Source of the DNA: Luteimonas kalidii
GTDB taxonomy: Bacteria > Pseudomonadota > Gammaproteobacteria > Xanthomonadales > Xanthomonadaceae
Direction: 5' to 3'
NCBI RefSeq assembly: GCF_029887935.1
Contig: NZ_JARXRO010000015.1
Location: 168,096 to 232,095, forward strand
DNA: 64,000 nt
In this document: positions 27,683 to 39,223 of the stretch, one piece after another
Layout of the letters: each line of letters starts with the position of its first letter
How positions within the stretch are numbered: the stretch's first letter is position 1
Position numbers and translations under genes: made by a program
The notes under the pieces: model-generated
The model's database searches: none
Seen by the model: only the letters and a program-made list of their open reading frames with translations
Told to the model about the DNA's origin: nothing

Positions 27683-28453
27683 CTACTTCGGCGCCAGCCG
27701 CACCGCGCCGTCCAGGCGGATGGTTTCGCCATTCAGGTAGCGGTGGCCGACGATGTAGGCGACCAGGTCGGCGAACTCCTCGGGCCGGCCCAGGCGCGAG
27801 GGGAACGGAATCGACGCCGAGAGCGAGGCCTGCACCTCGTCCGGCATGCCATCGACCATCGGCGTCCAGAAGATGCCGGGCGCGATCGTGTTGACCCGGA
27901 TGCCGAAGCGCGCGAGCTCGCGCGCCATCGGCAGGGTCATGCCGACCACGCCGCCCTTCGAAGCCGAATACGCGGCCTGGCCGATCTGGCCTTCGTAGGC
28001 CGCCACCGAAGCGGTGTTCACGATCACGCCGCGCTCGCCGTCGTCACCGGGCGCGTTGTGCTGCATGCGCGCGGCCGCGGCCTTGGCGACGTTGAAGCTG
28101 CCGACCAGGTTCACCAGTACCGTGGTGCTGAAGTTCGCCAGCGGCATCGGCGCCTCGCGCCCGAGCACGCGCCCGGCACCGAGGATCCCGGCGCAGTTCA
28201 CGCCGACATTGAGACCACCCAGGAACGCCTCCGCCTCGGCCACGTTGCTGGTGACGCCGTCCTCGCTGGTGACATCGGTATGGAAGTAGCGCGCGTTGTC
28301 CCTACCGAGCGCGGCCACCGCGGCGGCGCCCTTGTCGTCGTTGACGTCGAACAGTGCCACCCGGCCGCCATCGGCGACCAGGCGCTGCGCCACGGCCAGG
28401 CCCAGGCCGGAGACGCCACCGGTGACGATGGCGCGGACGGAATCGGAATGCAT
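27683..28453 (-). CDS. Short-chain dehydrogenase (2-methyl-3-hydroxybutyryl-CoA / type II 3-hydroxyacyl-CoA dehydrogenase)
   Basis: A 256-residue SDR. The cofactor motif is VTGGVSGLGLAVAQRL, with the Asp of LFDVNDDKG that selects NAD, NCAGILGAGRV, the catalytic Ser in VNTASVAAYEGQ and Tyr-x3-Lys in QAAYSASKGG. The pattern GREAPMPLANFSTTVLVNLVG is that of HSD17B10-like enzymes, which oxidise 2-methyl-3-hydroxybutyryl-CoA in isoleucine breakdown and also straight 3-hydroxyacyl-CoAs. The nearby leucine genes support an acyl-CoA role. The substrate is inferred. Confidence 0.88.
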   Translation of the reverse strand: MHSDSVRAIVTGGVSGLGLAVAQRLVADGGRVALFDVNDDKGAAAVAALGRDNARYFHTDVTSEDGVTSNVAEAEAFLGGLNVGVNCAGILGAGRVLGREAPMPLANFSTTVLVNLVGSFNVAKAAAARMQHNAPGDDGERGVIVNTASVAAYEGQIGQAAYSASKGGVVGMTLPMARELARFGIRVNTIAPGIFWTPMVDGMPDEVQASLSASIPFPSRLGRPEEFADLVAYIVGHRYLNGETIRLDGAVRLAPK

Positions 28454-28551
28454 GGCGGGTCCTGCTGGGGAAAGACCGGCATTTTAACCGGCAGGCGCCT
28501 CGGCCGCGCCGACGCACGCGGGGTCGGGGACAGGGCGGCTGCCGGTGCGGA

Positions 28552-31113
28552 TCAGGTCCTGGCCGTCATCCGCCGTGCGAACTCGTCCGGGGTCAGCCCC
28601 GGGGCGAACAGGAAACCCTGGCCGACCGGCACGCCGAGTTCGAGCATGAAGCGCCGCTGCGCCTCCGATTCGATGCCCTCGGCCACCAGCCCGAGGCCGA
28701 GGCTGCGCGCGATGCCGGCCACCGCCTGGCATACGGCGACGTCGGACGCATTGCCCGGCACGCCCTCGACGAACAGCTGGCTCAGCTTGAGTCCGTGGAT
28801 CGGCAGCCGGCGCAGGTAGTTCAGCGCGCTGTAGCCCTCGCCGAAATCGTCGATGGTCAGGATCACGCCCATCTCGCGCAGCGCCGCGAACGTGCGCAGG
28901 GTGTCGGGTGCGTCCTCGATCAGCACCCGCTCGGTGAACTCCAGTTCCAGCGCTGAGCCGGGCAGGGCGTGCTCGTCGAGCGCCTCGCGGATCGCACGCG
29001 CCAGGTCCTCGACCAGGAACTGGCGGTACGAGACGTTGACCGCGACCCGGATGATCCCGAGTCCGGCGTCGCGCCATTCGGCCGCCTGGCGACAGGCCTG
29101 GCGAAGCACCCAGCCGCCGATGCGCACGATGTCGCCGGTGGTCTCGGCGTGGCCGATGAAATGGTCCGGGCGCATCTCGCCCAGCTGGTGGTTCTGCCAG
29201 CGGATCAGCGCCTCGGCGGCCACGGTGGCGCCGTTGCGCAGGTCGACCTGCGGCTGGTAGACGAGGCGGAACTCGTCGTTGTCGGCCGCGCGGCGCAGCT
29301 GGGTTTCCATGCGCAGGCGGTTCTCCTGCGACTGCGCCAGCTCGGGCGTGAACTCCTGGCGCCCGTTGCGGATCCGGCGCTTGCTGTCGTACATCGCCGC
29401 GTCGGCGTTCTGGATCAGCAGCTGCGGCCGGTCGCCGTCGCGCGGCGCGCGCGCGATGCCGATGCTGGCGGTGATCGCGAACTCCTCCTTCTCGAAGCGG
29501 AAGCTTTCGGAGAACGCCTCGAGGATCGCGTCGGCGATGCGGTCCGGGCGCGTCTCGTCGTCGCGGGTGTTGCAGGCCACCAGGAACTCGTCGCCGCCGA
29601 AGCGTGCGACCAGGCCCTCGGTGCCCGCGGCGCGGGCGATGCGCCGCGCCGCCGTGCTGAGCAGGTCGTCGCCGGCGGCGTGCCCGAGCACGTCGTTGAC
29701 CATCTTGAACCGGTCCAGGTCGATGTACAGCACCGCGATCCCGCCTCGCAGCGGGTCGCGCATGCGCGTGTCGAGCTCGTACAGCATCGCGTCGCGGTTG
29801 AGCAGGCCGGTGAGCGGATCGGTGCGCGCGCGCACCCGCAGCGTTTCCTGCTCCTGCTTGCGCTCGGTGATGTCCTGCAGGGTGCCGGTGATGCTGGTGC
29901 CTTCGCTGCGGTTGATCTCGGCCTCGCCGATGATGCGCACCCACAGCGGACTGCCGTCGGCATGCGTGCCCTGCACCTCGATGTCGATGGGCCGGTTGCC
30001 CGAGATCGCCACGTCCAGCGCGTCGCGCAGGCGCGCCCGGTCGTCGCGGGTGAGGGCGGTGAGCAGGTCGCCGATCCTGTGCAGGGGGCGGCCGCCGAGG
30101 ATGCGCAGCGCCTCGACGGTCATGTACAGCGCGTCGCGGTCGACCTCCCATTCCCAGCCGCCGATGTGGGCGAGCGATTGCGCGCGGTCGAACAGGGCGC
30201 TGTCGCGCTTGAGCTGGGTGACGTCGCTGAAGAACGACAGCACCTGCACCGGCTTTCGTCCGCCGGGCGCGAATAGTGGCACGCTGCTGACCGACAGCCA
30301 GCGCAGGCGGCGCTCGGGCCGGTGGTAGAGCCCCAGGACGCGGCTCTCGGTCGCGCGCCCGGTACGCAGGGTCTGCGACGGCGGCAGGTCCTCGACCGTG
30401 ATCGGACGACCGCCTTCGTCGACCATCGCCCAGTCCGCCGCGCGCAGGTAGGTCTGGAAATCGACGTGTCCGTCGGCGCCGAGGATGCGCATCGCCGCGG
30501 CGTTGGCCTGCACCAGCCGGCCGTGGTCGTCGAGCACCAGCACGCCCTTGTCCATCACTTCCAGCAGCTGTCCGTAGCGCAGCTCGGCCACGCGGCGCGC
30601 GGACAGGTCGCGCGCCACCGCCACCACGCAGCGGCGTCCGTCGTGCACGAAGCCCGCCGAATGCACCTCCACCGGGAAACGGGTGCCGTCGCCGCGCATG
30701 TTGGCGACTTCGATCACGTAGGTCTCGCCGCGATTGAGCGTCTCCAGCACCGGCTGCATGTGGTCCTTGGGCAGGTCCGGGTTGAGCACCTCGATCGGGC
30801 GGCCGACGATCTCCTCGCGCGGGCGGCGATATGCGGCCAGGCCGGCCTTGTTGAGGTCGAGCACGATGCCGCGCTCGTCGAGGATGCTGACCGGGTCGGG
30901 GACCGCGTCGAACAGCGCGTGATAGCGCAGCCGCGCGGCCTCGGCCTCGTTGCTGGTGGCGCGCAGCGCGTCGCGGGCGCGGGCGAACAGCTCGCGGGCG
31001 TCGGCGGGCAGGCTCAGGTCGCGGCCGGCGGCCTCGAGCGAAGCGACGATCTGCGCCGTGCCGTCGTTGGCCGGCGGCATCGCCGCTTCGTCCGGCAGCC
31101 GCCGCGGACTCAT
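28552..31113 (-). CDS. Cytoplasmic PAS-PAS-PAS-GGDEF-EAL c-di-GMP protein
   Basis: An 853-residue sensor-output protein without membrane helices. It has three PAS domains (about 65-175, 180-300 and 305-420), a GGDEF domain with FGGDEF at about 505-510 and an EAL domain starting with AEALIRW at about 633. The GGDEF half looks active. In the EAL half the catalytic Glu (634), Asn of VNVSYRQF, Glu of EFTERV, Asp-Asp of IDDFGEGYS and the Glu of AEGIES are kept, but the Asp of the usual K-I-D motif is Ser778 (LKLSQLF). That Asp helps bind the metal, so phosphodiesterase activity may be weak. The ATG overlaps the stop of the HMG-CoA lyase gene by four bases, an unusual coupling. Confidence 0.92.
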   Translation of the reverse strand: MSPRRLPDEAAMPPANDGTAQIVASLEAAGRDLSLPADARELFARARDALRATSNEAEAARLRYHALFDAVPDPVSILDERGIVLDLNKAGLAAYRRPREEIVGRPIEVLNPDLPKDHMQPVLETLNRGETYVIEVANMRGDGTRFPVEVHSAGFVHDGRRCVVAVARDLSARRVAELRYGQLLEVMDKGVLVLDDHGRLVQANAAAMRILGADGHVDFQTYLRAADWAMVDEGGRPITVEDLPPSQTLRTGRATESRVLGLYHRPERRLRWLSVSSVPLFAPGGRKPVQVLSFFSDVTQLKRDSALFDRAQSLAHIGGWEWEVDRDALYMTVEALRILGGRPLHRIGDLLTALTRDDRARLRDALDVAISGNRPIDIEVQGTHADGSPLWVRIIGEAEINRSEGTSITGTLQDITERKQEQETLRVRARTDPLTGLLNRDAMLYELDTRMRDPLRGGIAVLYIDLDRFKMVNDVLGHAAGDDLLSTAARRIARAAGTEGLVARFGGDEFLVACNTRDDETRPDRIADAILEAFSESFRFEKEEFAITASIGIARAPRDGDRPQLLIQNADAAMYDSKRRIRNGRQEFTPELAQSQENRLRMETQLRRAADNDEFRLVYQPQVDLRNGATVAAEALIRWQNHQLGEMRPDHFIGHAETTGDIVRIGGWVLRQACRQAAEWRDAGLGIIRVAVNVSYRQFLVEDLARAIREALDEHALPGSALELEFTERVLIEDAPDTLRTFAALREMGVILTIDDFGEGYSALNYLRRLPIHGLKLSQLFVEGVPGNASDVAVCQAVAGIARSLGLGLVAEGIESEAQRRFMLELGVPVGQGFLFAPGLTPDEFARRMTART

Positions 31114-32012
31114 CCGGCCGCCGCCAGGGCCTTACCGGCCTTGCTGCCCGTGTCCCGTCCGAGCAGGGCGGCCAGCCAGCGTCCCGTGTCGGCGAGCCGG
31201 TCGAGATCGATGCCGGTGTCGATGCCCAGGCCGTGCAGCATGTACACCACGTCCTCGCTGGCGACGTTGCCCGATGCGCCCTTCGCATACGGGCAGCCGC
31301 CGGCGCCGGCCACCGCGCTGTCGACCACCGCCACGCCTTCCTCCAGGCAGGCCAGCACATTCGCCAGCGCCTGGCCCCAGGTGTCGTGGAAATGCACCGC
31401 CAGCGCCGGCATCGGTACCTCCATCGCGACCGCGCGCAGCATCGTGCGCGCCTTGCCGGGCGTGCCCACTCCGATCGTGTCGCCGAGCGAGACCTCGTAG
31501 CAACCCATCGCATGCAGCGCCCGCGCCACGCGCACCACGTCGGCCAGCGGCACCTCGCCCTGGTAGGGGCAGCCGAGCACGGTCGACACGTAGCCGCGTA
31601 CCCGCACGCCGTCGGCGCGCGCACGTTCGAGCACCGGGGCGAAGCGCGCGAGCGATTCGTCGATGCCGGCGTTGGTATTGCGGCGGTTGAAGGCCTCCGA
31701 GGCGGCGGTGAACACCGCCACCTCGGTCGCGCCGACCGCGCGTGTGCGCTCGTAGCCCTGCAGGTTCGGCACCAGCACGGGATAGGCCACGCCGGGCCGC
31801 CGCTCGATGCCGGCATACACCTCGGCGGCATCGGCCAGCTGCGGGACCCACTTCGGGCTGACGAAGCTGGTCGCCTCGATGGTCTGCAGGCCGGTCGCGG
31901 ACAGGCGGTCGATCAGCTCGATCTTGGCCGCGGTGGGCACCTGCGCCGATTCGTTCTGCAGCCCGTCGCGCGGACCGACCTCGACGATGCGGACACGCTG
32001 CGGCAGCGCCAC
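31110..32012 (-). CDS. mvaB: Hydroxymethylglutaryl-CoA lyase
   Basis: This enzyme cleaves HMG-CoA to acetyl-CoA and acetoacetate, the last step of leucine degradation. The 300-residue DRE-TIM barrel protein has VEVGPRDGLQNES with the catalytic Arg-Asp, the ATSFVSPKWVPQ stretch, SLGDTIGVGTP, the metal-binding His pair in AVHFHDTWGQALAN and the mobile-loop Cys in GAGGCPYAKGASGN. One base separates it from the MCC alpha subunit gene upstream, so it is in the same operon (liuE position). Confidence 0.95.
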   Translation of the reverse strand: MALPQRVRIVEVGPRDGLQNESAQVPTAAKIELIDRLSATGLQTIEATSFVSPKWVPQLADAAEVYAGIERRPGVAYPVLVPNLQGYERTRAVGATEVAVFTAASEAFNRRNTNAGIDESLARFAPVLERARADGVRVRGYVSTVLGCPYQGEVPLADVVRVARALHAMGCYEVSLGDTIGVGTPGKARTMLRAVAMEVPMPALAVHFHDTWGQALANVLACLEEGVAVVDSAVAGAGGCPYAKGASGNVASEDVVYMLHGLGIDTGIDLDRLADTGRWLAALLGRDTGSKAGKALAAAG

Positions 32013-32013
32013 G

Positions 32014-34014
<2,001 letters not shown>

Positions 34015-34019
34015 GCGCT

Positions 34020-34424
34020 TCAGCCCTCCCCTTCAAGGGGAGGGTGGGGTGGGGATGGTTCCGGAGCGTGGGCCTGCAACGCGGCAATGATCACTTCGAC
34101 GACTCCCTCGGTATTGTCGAACACTTCGTTGTTCCAGAACCGGATGACCTTCCAGCCCGCATCGCCGAGAACCCTGGTCCGTTCGGCGTCGGCAAGCGCG
34201 GTTTCCGCGTGCTGGCCGCCATCCAGTTCGATTGCGATTCTTCTTTCGAGGCATGCGAAATCCAGAATGAAGTTCCCGTACGGATGCTGGCGGCGGAACT
34301 TGCAATCGTTGAGCTGACGGTCGCGGAGGTACTGCCAGAGCCTGCGTTCCGCATCGGTCGCCTCATTGCGCAGCTTCCGCTGCAGTCTGCCTCGAATGAT
34401 CTTGCGATTGGTCTGTCCCTGCAT
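34020..34424 (-). CDS. DUF559 (Vsr-like) endonuclease-domain protein inside a repeat-bracketed cassette
   Basis: A 134-residue protein of the DUF559 family, related to very-short-patch-repair nucleases in the PD-(D/E)xK superfamily. Features are LRNEATDAERRLWQYLRDRQ, FRRQHPYGNFILDFACLERR with the Asp, and AIELDGGQHAE with a Glu-x-Asp pair. The start ATG 34424 has GGGAGGA seven bases upstream. The last 13 residues (EPSPPHPPLEGEG) are encoded by the left flanking repeat, and the start sits 19 bases inside the right one. It lies between liuC and mccA, which are directly adjacent in other leucine operons, with a stop only five bases before the mccA ATG. Function unknown; nicking of the flanking palindromes is an inference. 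Confidence 0.85.
   Translation of the reverse strand: MQGQTNRKIIRGRLQRKLRNEATDAERRLWQYLRDRQLNDCKFRRQHPYGNFILDFACLERRIAIELDGGQHAETALADAERTRVLGDAGWKVIRFWNNEVFDNTEGVVEVIIAALQAHAPEPSPPHPPLEGEG
34022..34059. repeat. Left inverted repeat of DUF559 cassette
   Basis: A 38-base repeat with a perfect inner palindrome: 10-base arms CCCTCCCCTT and AAGGGGAGGG around one base. It matches the reverse complement of 34443-34480 at 35 of 38 positions. It encodes the last residues of the DUF559 protein. Confidence 0.9.
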
Positions 34425-34442
34425 CGATGTTCCTCCCTGAAC

Positions 34443-34480
34443 ACCATCCCCACCCAGCCCTCCCCTTGAAGGGGAGGGTT
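34443..34480. repeat. Right inverted repeat of DUF559 cassette
   Basis: Reverse-complement partner of 34022-34059, with the same CCCTCCCCTT/AAGGGGAGGG palindrome. Its last base is the first base of the enoyl-CoA hydratase stop triplet, so the cassette abuts that gene exactly. Confidence 0.9.
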
Positions 34481-35283
34481 CACGCCGAACCACCTCGTCC
34501 TGCCGCACTCCAGGCCGGCGCGCGTTTGTCGAGGAAGGCCGACAGGCCCTCCTGGCCTTCCGGGGAGACGCGCAGCGCGGCGATCAGGCGCGCGTTGGAA
34601 TGGTCGAGCAGGTCGCGGTCGGGCTGCAGCGCGACCTCCCGCACCAGCCGCTTGGCCGCCGCGGACGCGACCGGCCCGGCCTTGAGCAGCAGCGCCACCT
34701 GGCGGTCCACTGCCGTGTCCAGTGCGTCGGCCTCGACCACCTCGTGCAGCAGCCCGATGCGCAGCGCCTGCGCGGCGTCGAACACCTCGGCGGTCGCGAA
34801 CCAGCGCCGCGCCTGGCGCGGGCCGATCGCGGCCACCACGTAGGGCGAGATCACGGCCGGCAGCAGGCCGAGCCGACTCTCGGTCAGGCCGAAGCTCGCC
34901 TGCGGCACGCCGATCGCGATGTCGCAGCAGGCGACCAGGCCCACGCCGCCGCCGAACGCCGCGCCGTGCACGCGGGCGACGGTCGGCTTCGGCAGCTCGT
35001 CCAGCGTGCGCATGAGGCGGGCGAGGGCGAGCGCGTCCTCGCGGTTGTCGGCCTCGCTGGCGGCGGCCATGCCGCGCATCCAGTTCAGGTCGGCGCCGGC
35101 GGAAAACGACTTGCCCGCGCCTTCGATCACGACCACGCGCACCCCGGGATCGCCGGCCGCACTGCCCAGCGCCTCGGTCAGCTGCGCGATCAGGGCGGCG
35201 TCGAACGCGTTGTGCAGGTCGGGGCGCTCCAGCCGCAGGCGCAGCACGGCATCGGCGTGGTGGATCGACAGCGGCTCCGGCAT
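34480..35283 (-). CDS. liuC: Enoyl-CoA hydratase (methylglutaconyl-CoA hydratase type)
   Basis: A crotonase-fold protein of 267 residues. The oxyanion-hole segments are IEGAGKSFSAGADLNWMRGM and RVHGAAFGGGVGLVACCDIAI; the catalytic Glu is in FGLTESRLGLLPAVISPYVV. The pattern ADLNWM and the neighbours (mccA, mvaB) fit 3-methylglutaconyl-CoA hydratase of leucine breakdown. ATG 35283 (MPEPLSI) is preferred; a second in-frame ATG seven codons upstream at 35304 is possible. The gene heads a minus-strand operon that runs through the DUF559 cassette to mccA and mvaB. Confidence 0.9.
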   Translation of the reverse strand: MPEPLSIHHADAVLRLRLERPDLHNAFDAALIAQLTEALGSAAGDPGVRVVVIEGAGKSFSAGADLNWMRGMAAASEADNREDALALARLMRTLDELPKPTVARVHGAAFGGGVGLVACCDIAIGVPQASFGLTESRLGLLPAVISPYVVAAIGPRQARRWFATAEVFDAAQALRIGLLHEVVEADALDTAVDRQVALLLKAGPVASAAAKRLVREVALQPDRDLLDHSNARLIAALRVSPEGQEGLSAFLDKRAPAWSAAGRGGSA

Positions 35284-35400
35284 GAGCGTTCCGGCAGGGG
35301 ACATGGCCCCGGATGATAGCCCGCGACCACGACCGGGCCGGCTGCCGTCGCGGCGCTTCACGCCGGCGCGGCACTGCCGGGCGGCGGCCTCCGCTGCTAA

Positions 35401-35419
35401 GATGAGAACTATTCGTATT
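35401..35419. promoter_or_regulatory. Probable Fur box upstream of feoA
   Basis: The 19-base sequence GATGAGAACTATTCGTATT matches the Fur-type inverted repeat AATGAGAAT-N-ATTCTCATT in most positions (ATGAGAA, ATTC and ATT kept). It ends 12 bases before the proposed feoA start in an otherwise G+C-rich region. Repression by iron-loaded Fur is inferred. Confidence 0.65.
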
Positions 35420-35431
35420 CAAGGTGCCACC

Positions 35432-35664
35432 GTGACGCTTGCCGATCTGCCGCGCCGCACCCCGTCCACCGTCGAGGCCGTCGATGCCCGTGGCGAGAAC
35501 GACGTCATCGCCCGTCGCCTGCGCGAGCTCGGTTTCGTGGCCGGCGAAGCCGTGGAGGTGGTGTCGCACGCCCCCTTCGGCGGCGACCCGATCCTGGTGC
35601 AGGTCGGCTACACCCGTTTCGCACTGCGCCGGATCGAAGCCGCGCGGGTCCGCGTGGTGACGCC

Positions 35665-35668
<4 letters not shown>
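35432..35668 (+). CDS. feoA: FeoA-like SH3-domain protein of ferrous iron uptake
   Basis: A 78-residue cytoplasmic protein with the FeoA fold: LADLPRRTPSTVEAV, RRLRELGFVAGEAVEVV and GGDPILVQVGYTRFALRRIEA. The GTG at 35432 is preferred, since AAGGTG is six bases upstream and the normal family length results; the ATG at 35402 would put the start inside the Fur box. The stop overlaps feoB as ATGA. It is thought to bind and tune FeoB. Confidence 0.92.
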
Positions 35669-37536
<1,868 letters not shown>

Positions 37537-37539
37537 ACC

Positions 37540-37773
37540 ATGGAAACCGGCCTGCTGCTGCAGTACCTGGTCGTGGCGGCCGTGGCCGCGTACAGCGCCT
37601 GGTTCGTCGCCCGGCGGCAGTTTCCGGATGGTATCCGCCGGATGCGGATCGCGCTCGCCGTGCCGCTGGTGCGCGATGGCCGGCCGCGCTGGATGCACGC
37701 GCTGGGCCAGCGCGTGGCTCCCGCGCCACTGCATCGCGACGACGCCTGCGGCGGCTGCAACGGCTGCGGCTGA
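37540..37773 (+). CDS. Small Cys-rich membrane protein associated with FeoB
   Basis: A 77-residue protein starting three bases after feoB. It has one N-terminal membrane helix (about 5-24), a basic middle and a C-terminus rich in Cys (CGGCNGCG), a CxxCxxC arrangement that could bind iron or a cluster. It holds the place of FeoC but has no winged helix; FeoB-associated Cys-rich membrane proteins are known in other phyla. A role in iron transfer or FeoB assembly is inferred. Confidence 0.8.
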   Translation: METGLLLQYLVVAAVAAYSAWFVARRQFPDGIRRMRIALAVPLVRDGRPRWMHALGQRVAPAPLHRDDACGGCNGCG

Positions 37774-37838
37774 GCGTCGGACAAGATCGCATCCGGGATT
37801 CCGTCGTCCGCCGCGCGTGTACACGCGTGTCCAGGCGT

Positions 37839-37871
37839 CCCGGATGCGGCCTTCGGCCTTATCCGGGCTAC
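37839..37871. repeat. REP-like unit, 33 bases
   Basis: CCCGGATGCGGCCTTCGGCC followed by TTATCCGGGCTAC; a hairpin with GGCC/GGCC inner stem and CCGGAT/ATCCGG outer stem. Same sequence as 52569-52601 and 52754-52786. Confidence 0.88.
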
Positions 37872-37953
37872 GGAAGGCGGTGCGCGTACGGCCCAAGCGG
37901 TGCAGTCACCCCACGATACTGATCGAGCACGATGGCGACGCCGTGCCGGGCGC

Positions 37954-37986
37954 GTAGCCCGGATAAGGCCAAGGGCCGCATCCGGG
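37954..37986. repeat. REP-like unit, 33 bases, opposite orientation
   Basis: GTAGCCCGGATAAGGCC...GGCCGCATCCGGG, the reverse complement form of 37839-37871 with small loop changes. The two units form a long inverted pair downstream of the feo operon. Confidence 0.85.
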
Positions 37987-38081
37987 ACGAACGCCCGGAA
38001 AGATTGACGATTCGCAGACGCCCGCGCCGCGCTCAAGCCAGGCGATTGTGTCGAACCGCGCGACCGCGCCCGCGCGTCGCC

Positions 38082-38456
38082 TCAGTGCCGCACGCCGCGC
38101 TTGTTGGGCGACCGCACCGGCCGGCGCATGTCGCTGGTCGGGGTGACCTCGACCGAGAGATTGAAGGTGCGTTCCTCGCCGGCCAGCATCGCGCCCACGC
38201 CCACGAGGTGGCGCGCGATCTCCTTGCCCTCGTCGTCGCGCACGGTCAGCAGCACCGAGTATTCCCAGGCCCCGCCCTCGGACGGATGCCGGATCATGCC
38301 CTCCACCTGCAGCGCGGTGGTGCTGGCCGCCGGCGCGGCGCCGGGCGCCGCGCGCGGGGAGTCGAAGCGCAGGTAATGCTTGCACGCAGGACAGATGCTC
38401 GAACTCTCGAGGATCGTCGTCTTGCAATGGGGGCAGGTGCGCGTGGCACCCGCCAT
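38082..38456 (-). CDS. Zinc-ribbon protein of unknown function
   Basis: A 124-residue protein with an N-terminal zinc ribbon of two CxxC pairs (TCPHCKTTI and ICPACKHYL), a short Ala/Pro linker and a C-terminal beta-rich domain with LQVEGMIRHPSEGGAWEYSVLLTV and a basic tail ending KRGVRH. ATG 38456 is chosen; a GTG at 38477 is possible. It follows the bactofilin gene by about 30 bases on the same strand, a pairing that suggests a link to the bactofilin scaffold. No enzyme motif is visible. Confidence 0.8.
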   Translation of the reverse strand: MAGATRTCPHCKTTILESSSICPACKHYLRFDSPRAAPGAAPAASTTALQVEGMIRHPSEGGAWEYSVLLTVRDDEGKEIARHLVGVGAMLAGEERTFNLSVEVTPTSDMRRPVRSPNKRGVRH

Positions 38457-38485
38457 GCCGGGCTTCGGCGTGCTCACGCCGGAGC

Positions 38486-39055
38486 TCAGGACGCGCGTTC
38501 GGCGGGCTCCGCGGCCTCGGCGGCCTTGCCGTTGCGGCGTGGCGCGGCGGACTCGGACGCGTCCCAGCCGCACTCGACGTGGCCACGGATCTTGGAACCG
38601 GCCGCGACCGTCATCGAGCCGGCCTTGACGTCGCCGGTCAGCACCGCCGAGGGCAGCAGCTCGACCTTCTCGGCCGACTGGATGTTGCCGTCCAGTTCGC
38701 CCGCGACCACTACCTGGCGCGCCTTGACGCCGCCGTTGAGACGGGCACCGTCCTCGATCCGCAGGTTGCCCTGCACGTTGACGTCGCCCTTGAACTTGCC
38801 GGCGATGCGGACATGGCCGCTGCCTTCGATCTTGCCTTCGATGGTCAGGTCGGCGGCGATCAGCGATTCCTTGGCCACCGGCTCGGGTGCCGGGGCGGGC
38901 GCGGCGGCGCGCGGCGGCGCGACCTGGCTGGGGCTGAAATCGGCCACCGCGTTCGACTCGCGCGACGGAGGCGTGGCGGCAGGCGTATCCGATGCGAAGG
39001 AGGGCTGGTCCTTGCGGGCGGTGGCGTTGTTCTGCGGGCTGTTGAAGATGGCCAT
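38486..39055 (-). CDS. Bactofilin
   Basis: A 189-residue cytoskeletal protein. The bactofilin domain (about 65-165) shows the repeated beta-helix rungs: ADLTIEGKIEGSGHVRIAGKFKGDV, NLRIEDGARLNGGVKARQVVVAG, LDGNIQSAEKVELL, AVLTGDVKAGSMTV. The flanks are disordered and Pro/Ala-rich, as usual. MAIFNSPQNN is the proper start. Bactofilins polymerise without nucleotide and act in cell shape or polar positioning. The downstream zinc-ribbon gene is probably co-transcribed. Confidence 0.92.
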   Translation of the reverse strand: MAIFNSPQNNATARKDQPSFASDTPAATPPSRESNAVADFSPSQVAPPRAAAPAPAPEPVAKESLIAADLTIEGKIEGSGHVRIAGKFKGDVNVQGNLRIEDGARLNGGVKARQVVVAGELDGNIQSAEKVELLPSAVLTGDVKAGSMTVAAGSKIRGHVECGWDASESAAPRRNGKAAEAAEPAERAS

Positions 39056-39223
39056 GGCGCGGAGTCCTCGGGGCTGGGCAGGGATGGCCGGAAGACGCCG
39101 GCCATACAGGGGAGCCCCGGAGCCTAGCACGTGCACACTACCTTCACGCTGTGACGCACCTCACCGAATCCGTTGCGTGGCAATCACTTGCCGCGCGTTG
39201 TTGAGCAGCTTCCTGCGCCCGCG

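Larger units (their letters stand above)
37774..38081. other. Gene-free stretch with REP-like units
   Basis: 308 bases between the feo operon and the convergent zinc-ribbon gene. It holds two REP-like units (37839-37871 and 37954-37986) in opposite orientation and a perfect 14-base palindrome CGCGTGTACACGCG at 37814-37827. No convincing small gene was seen. Confidence 0.7.
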
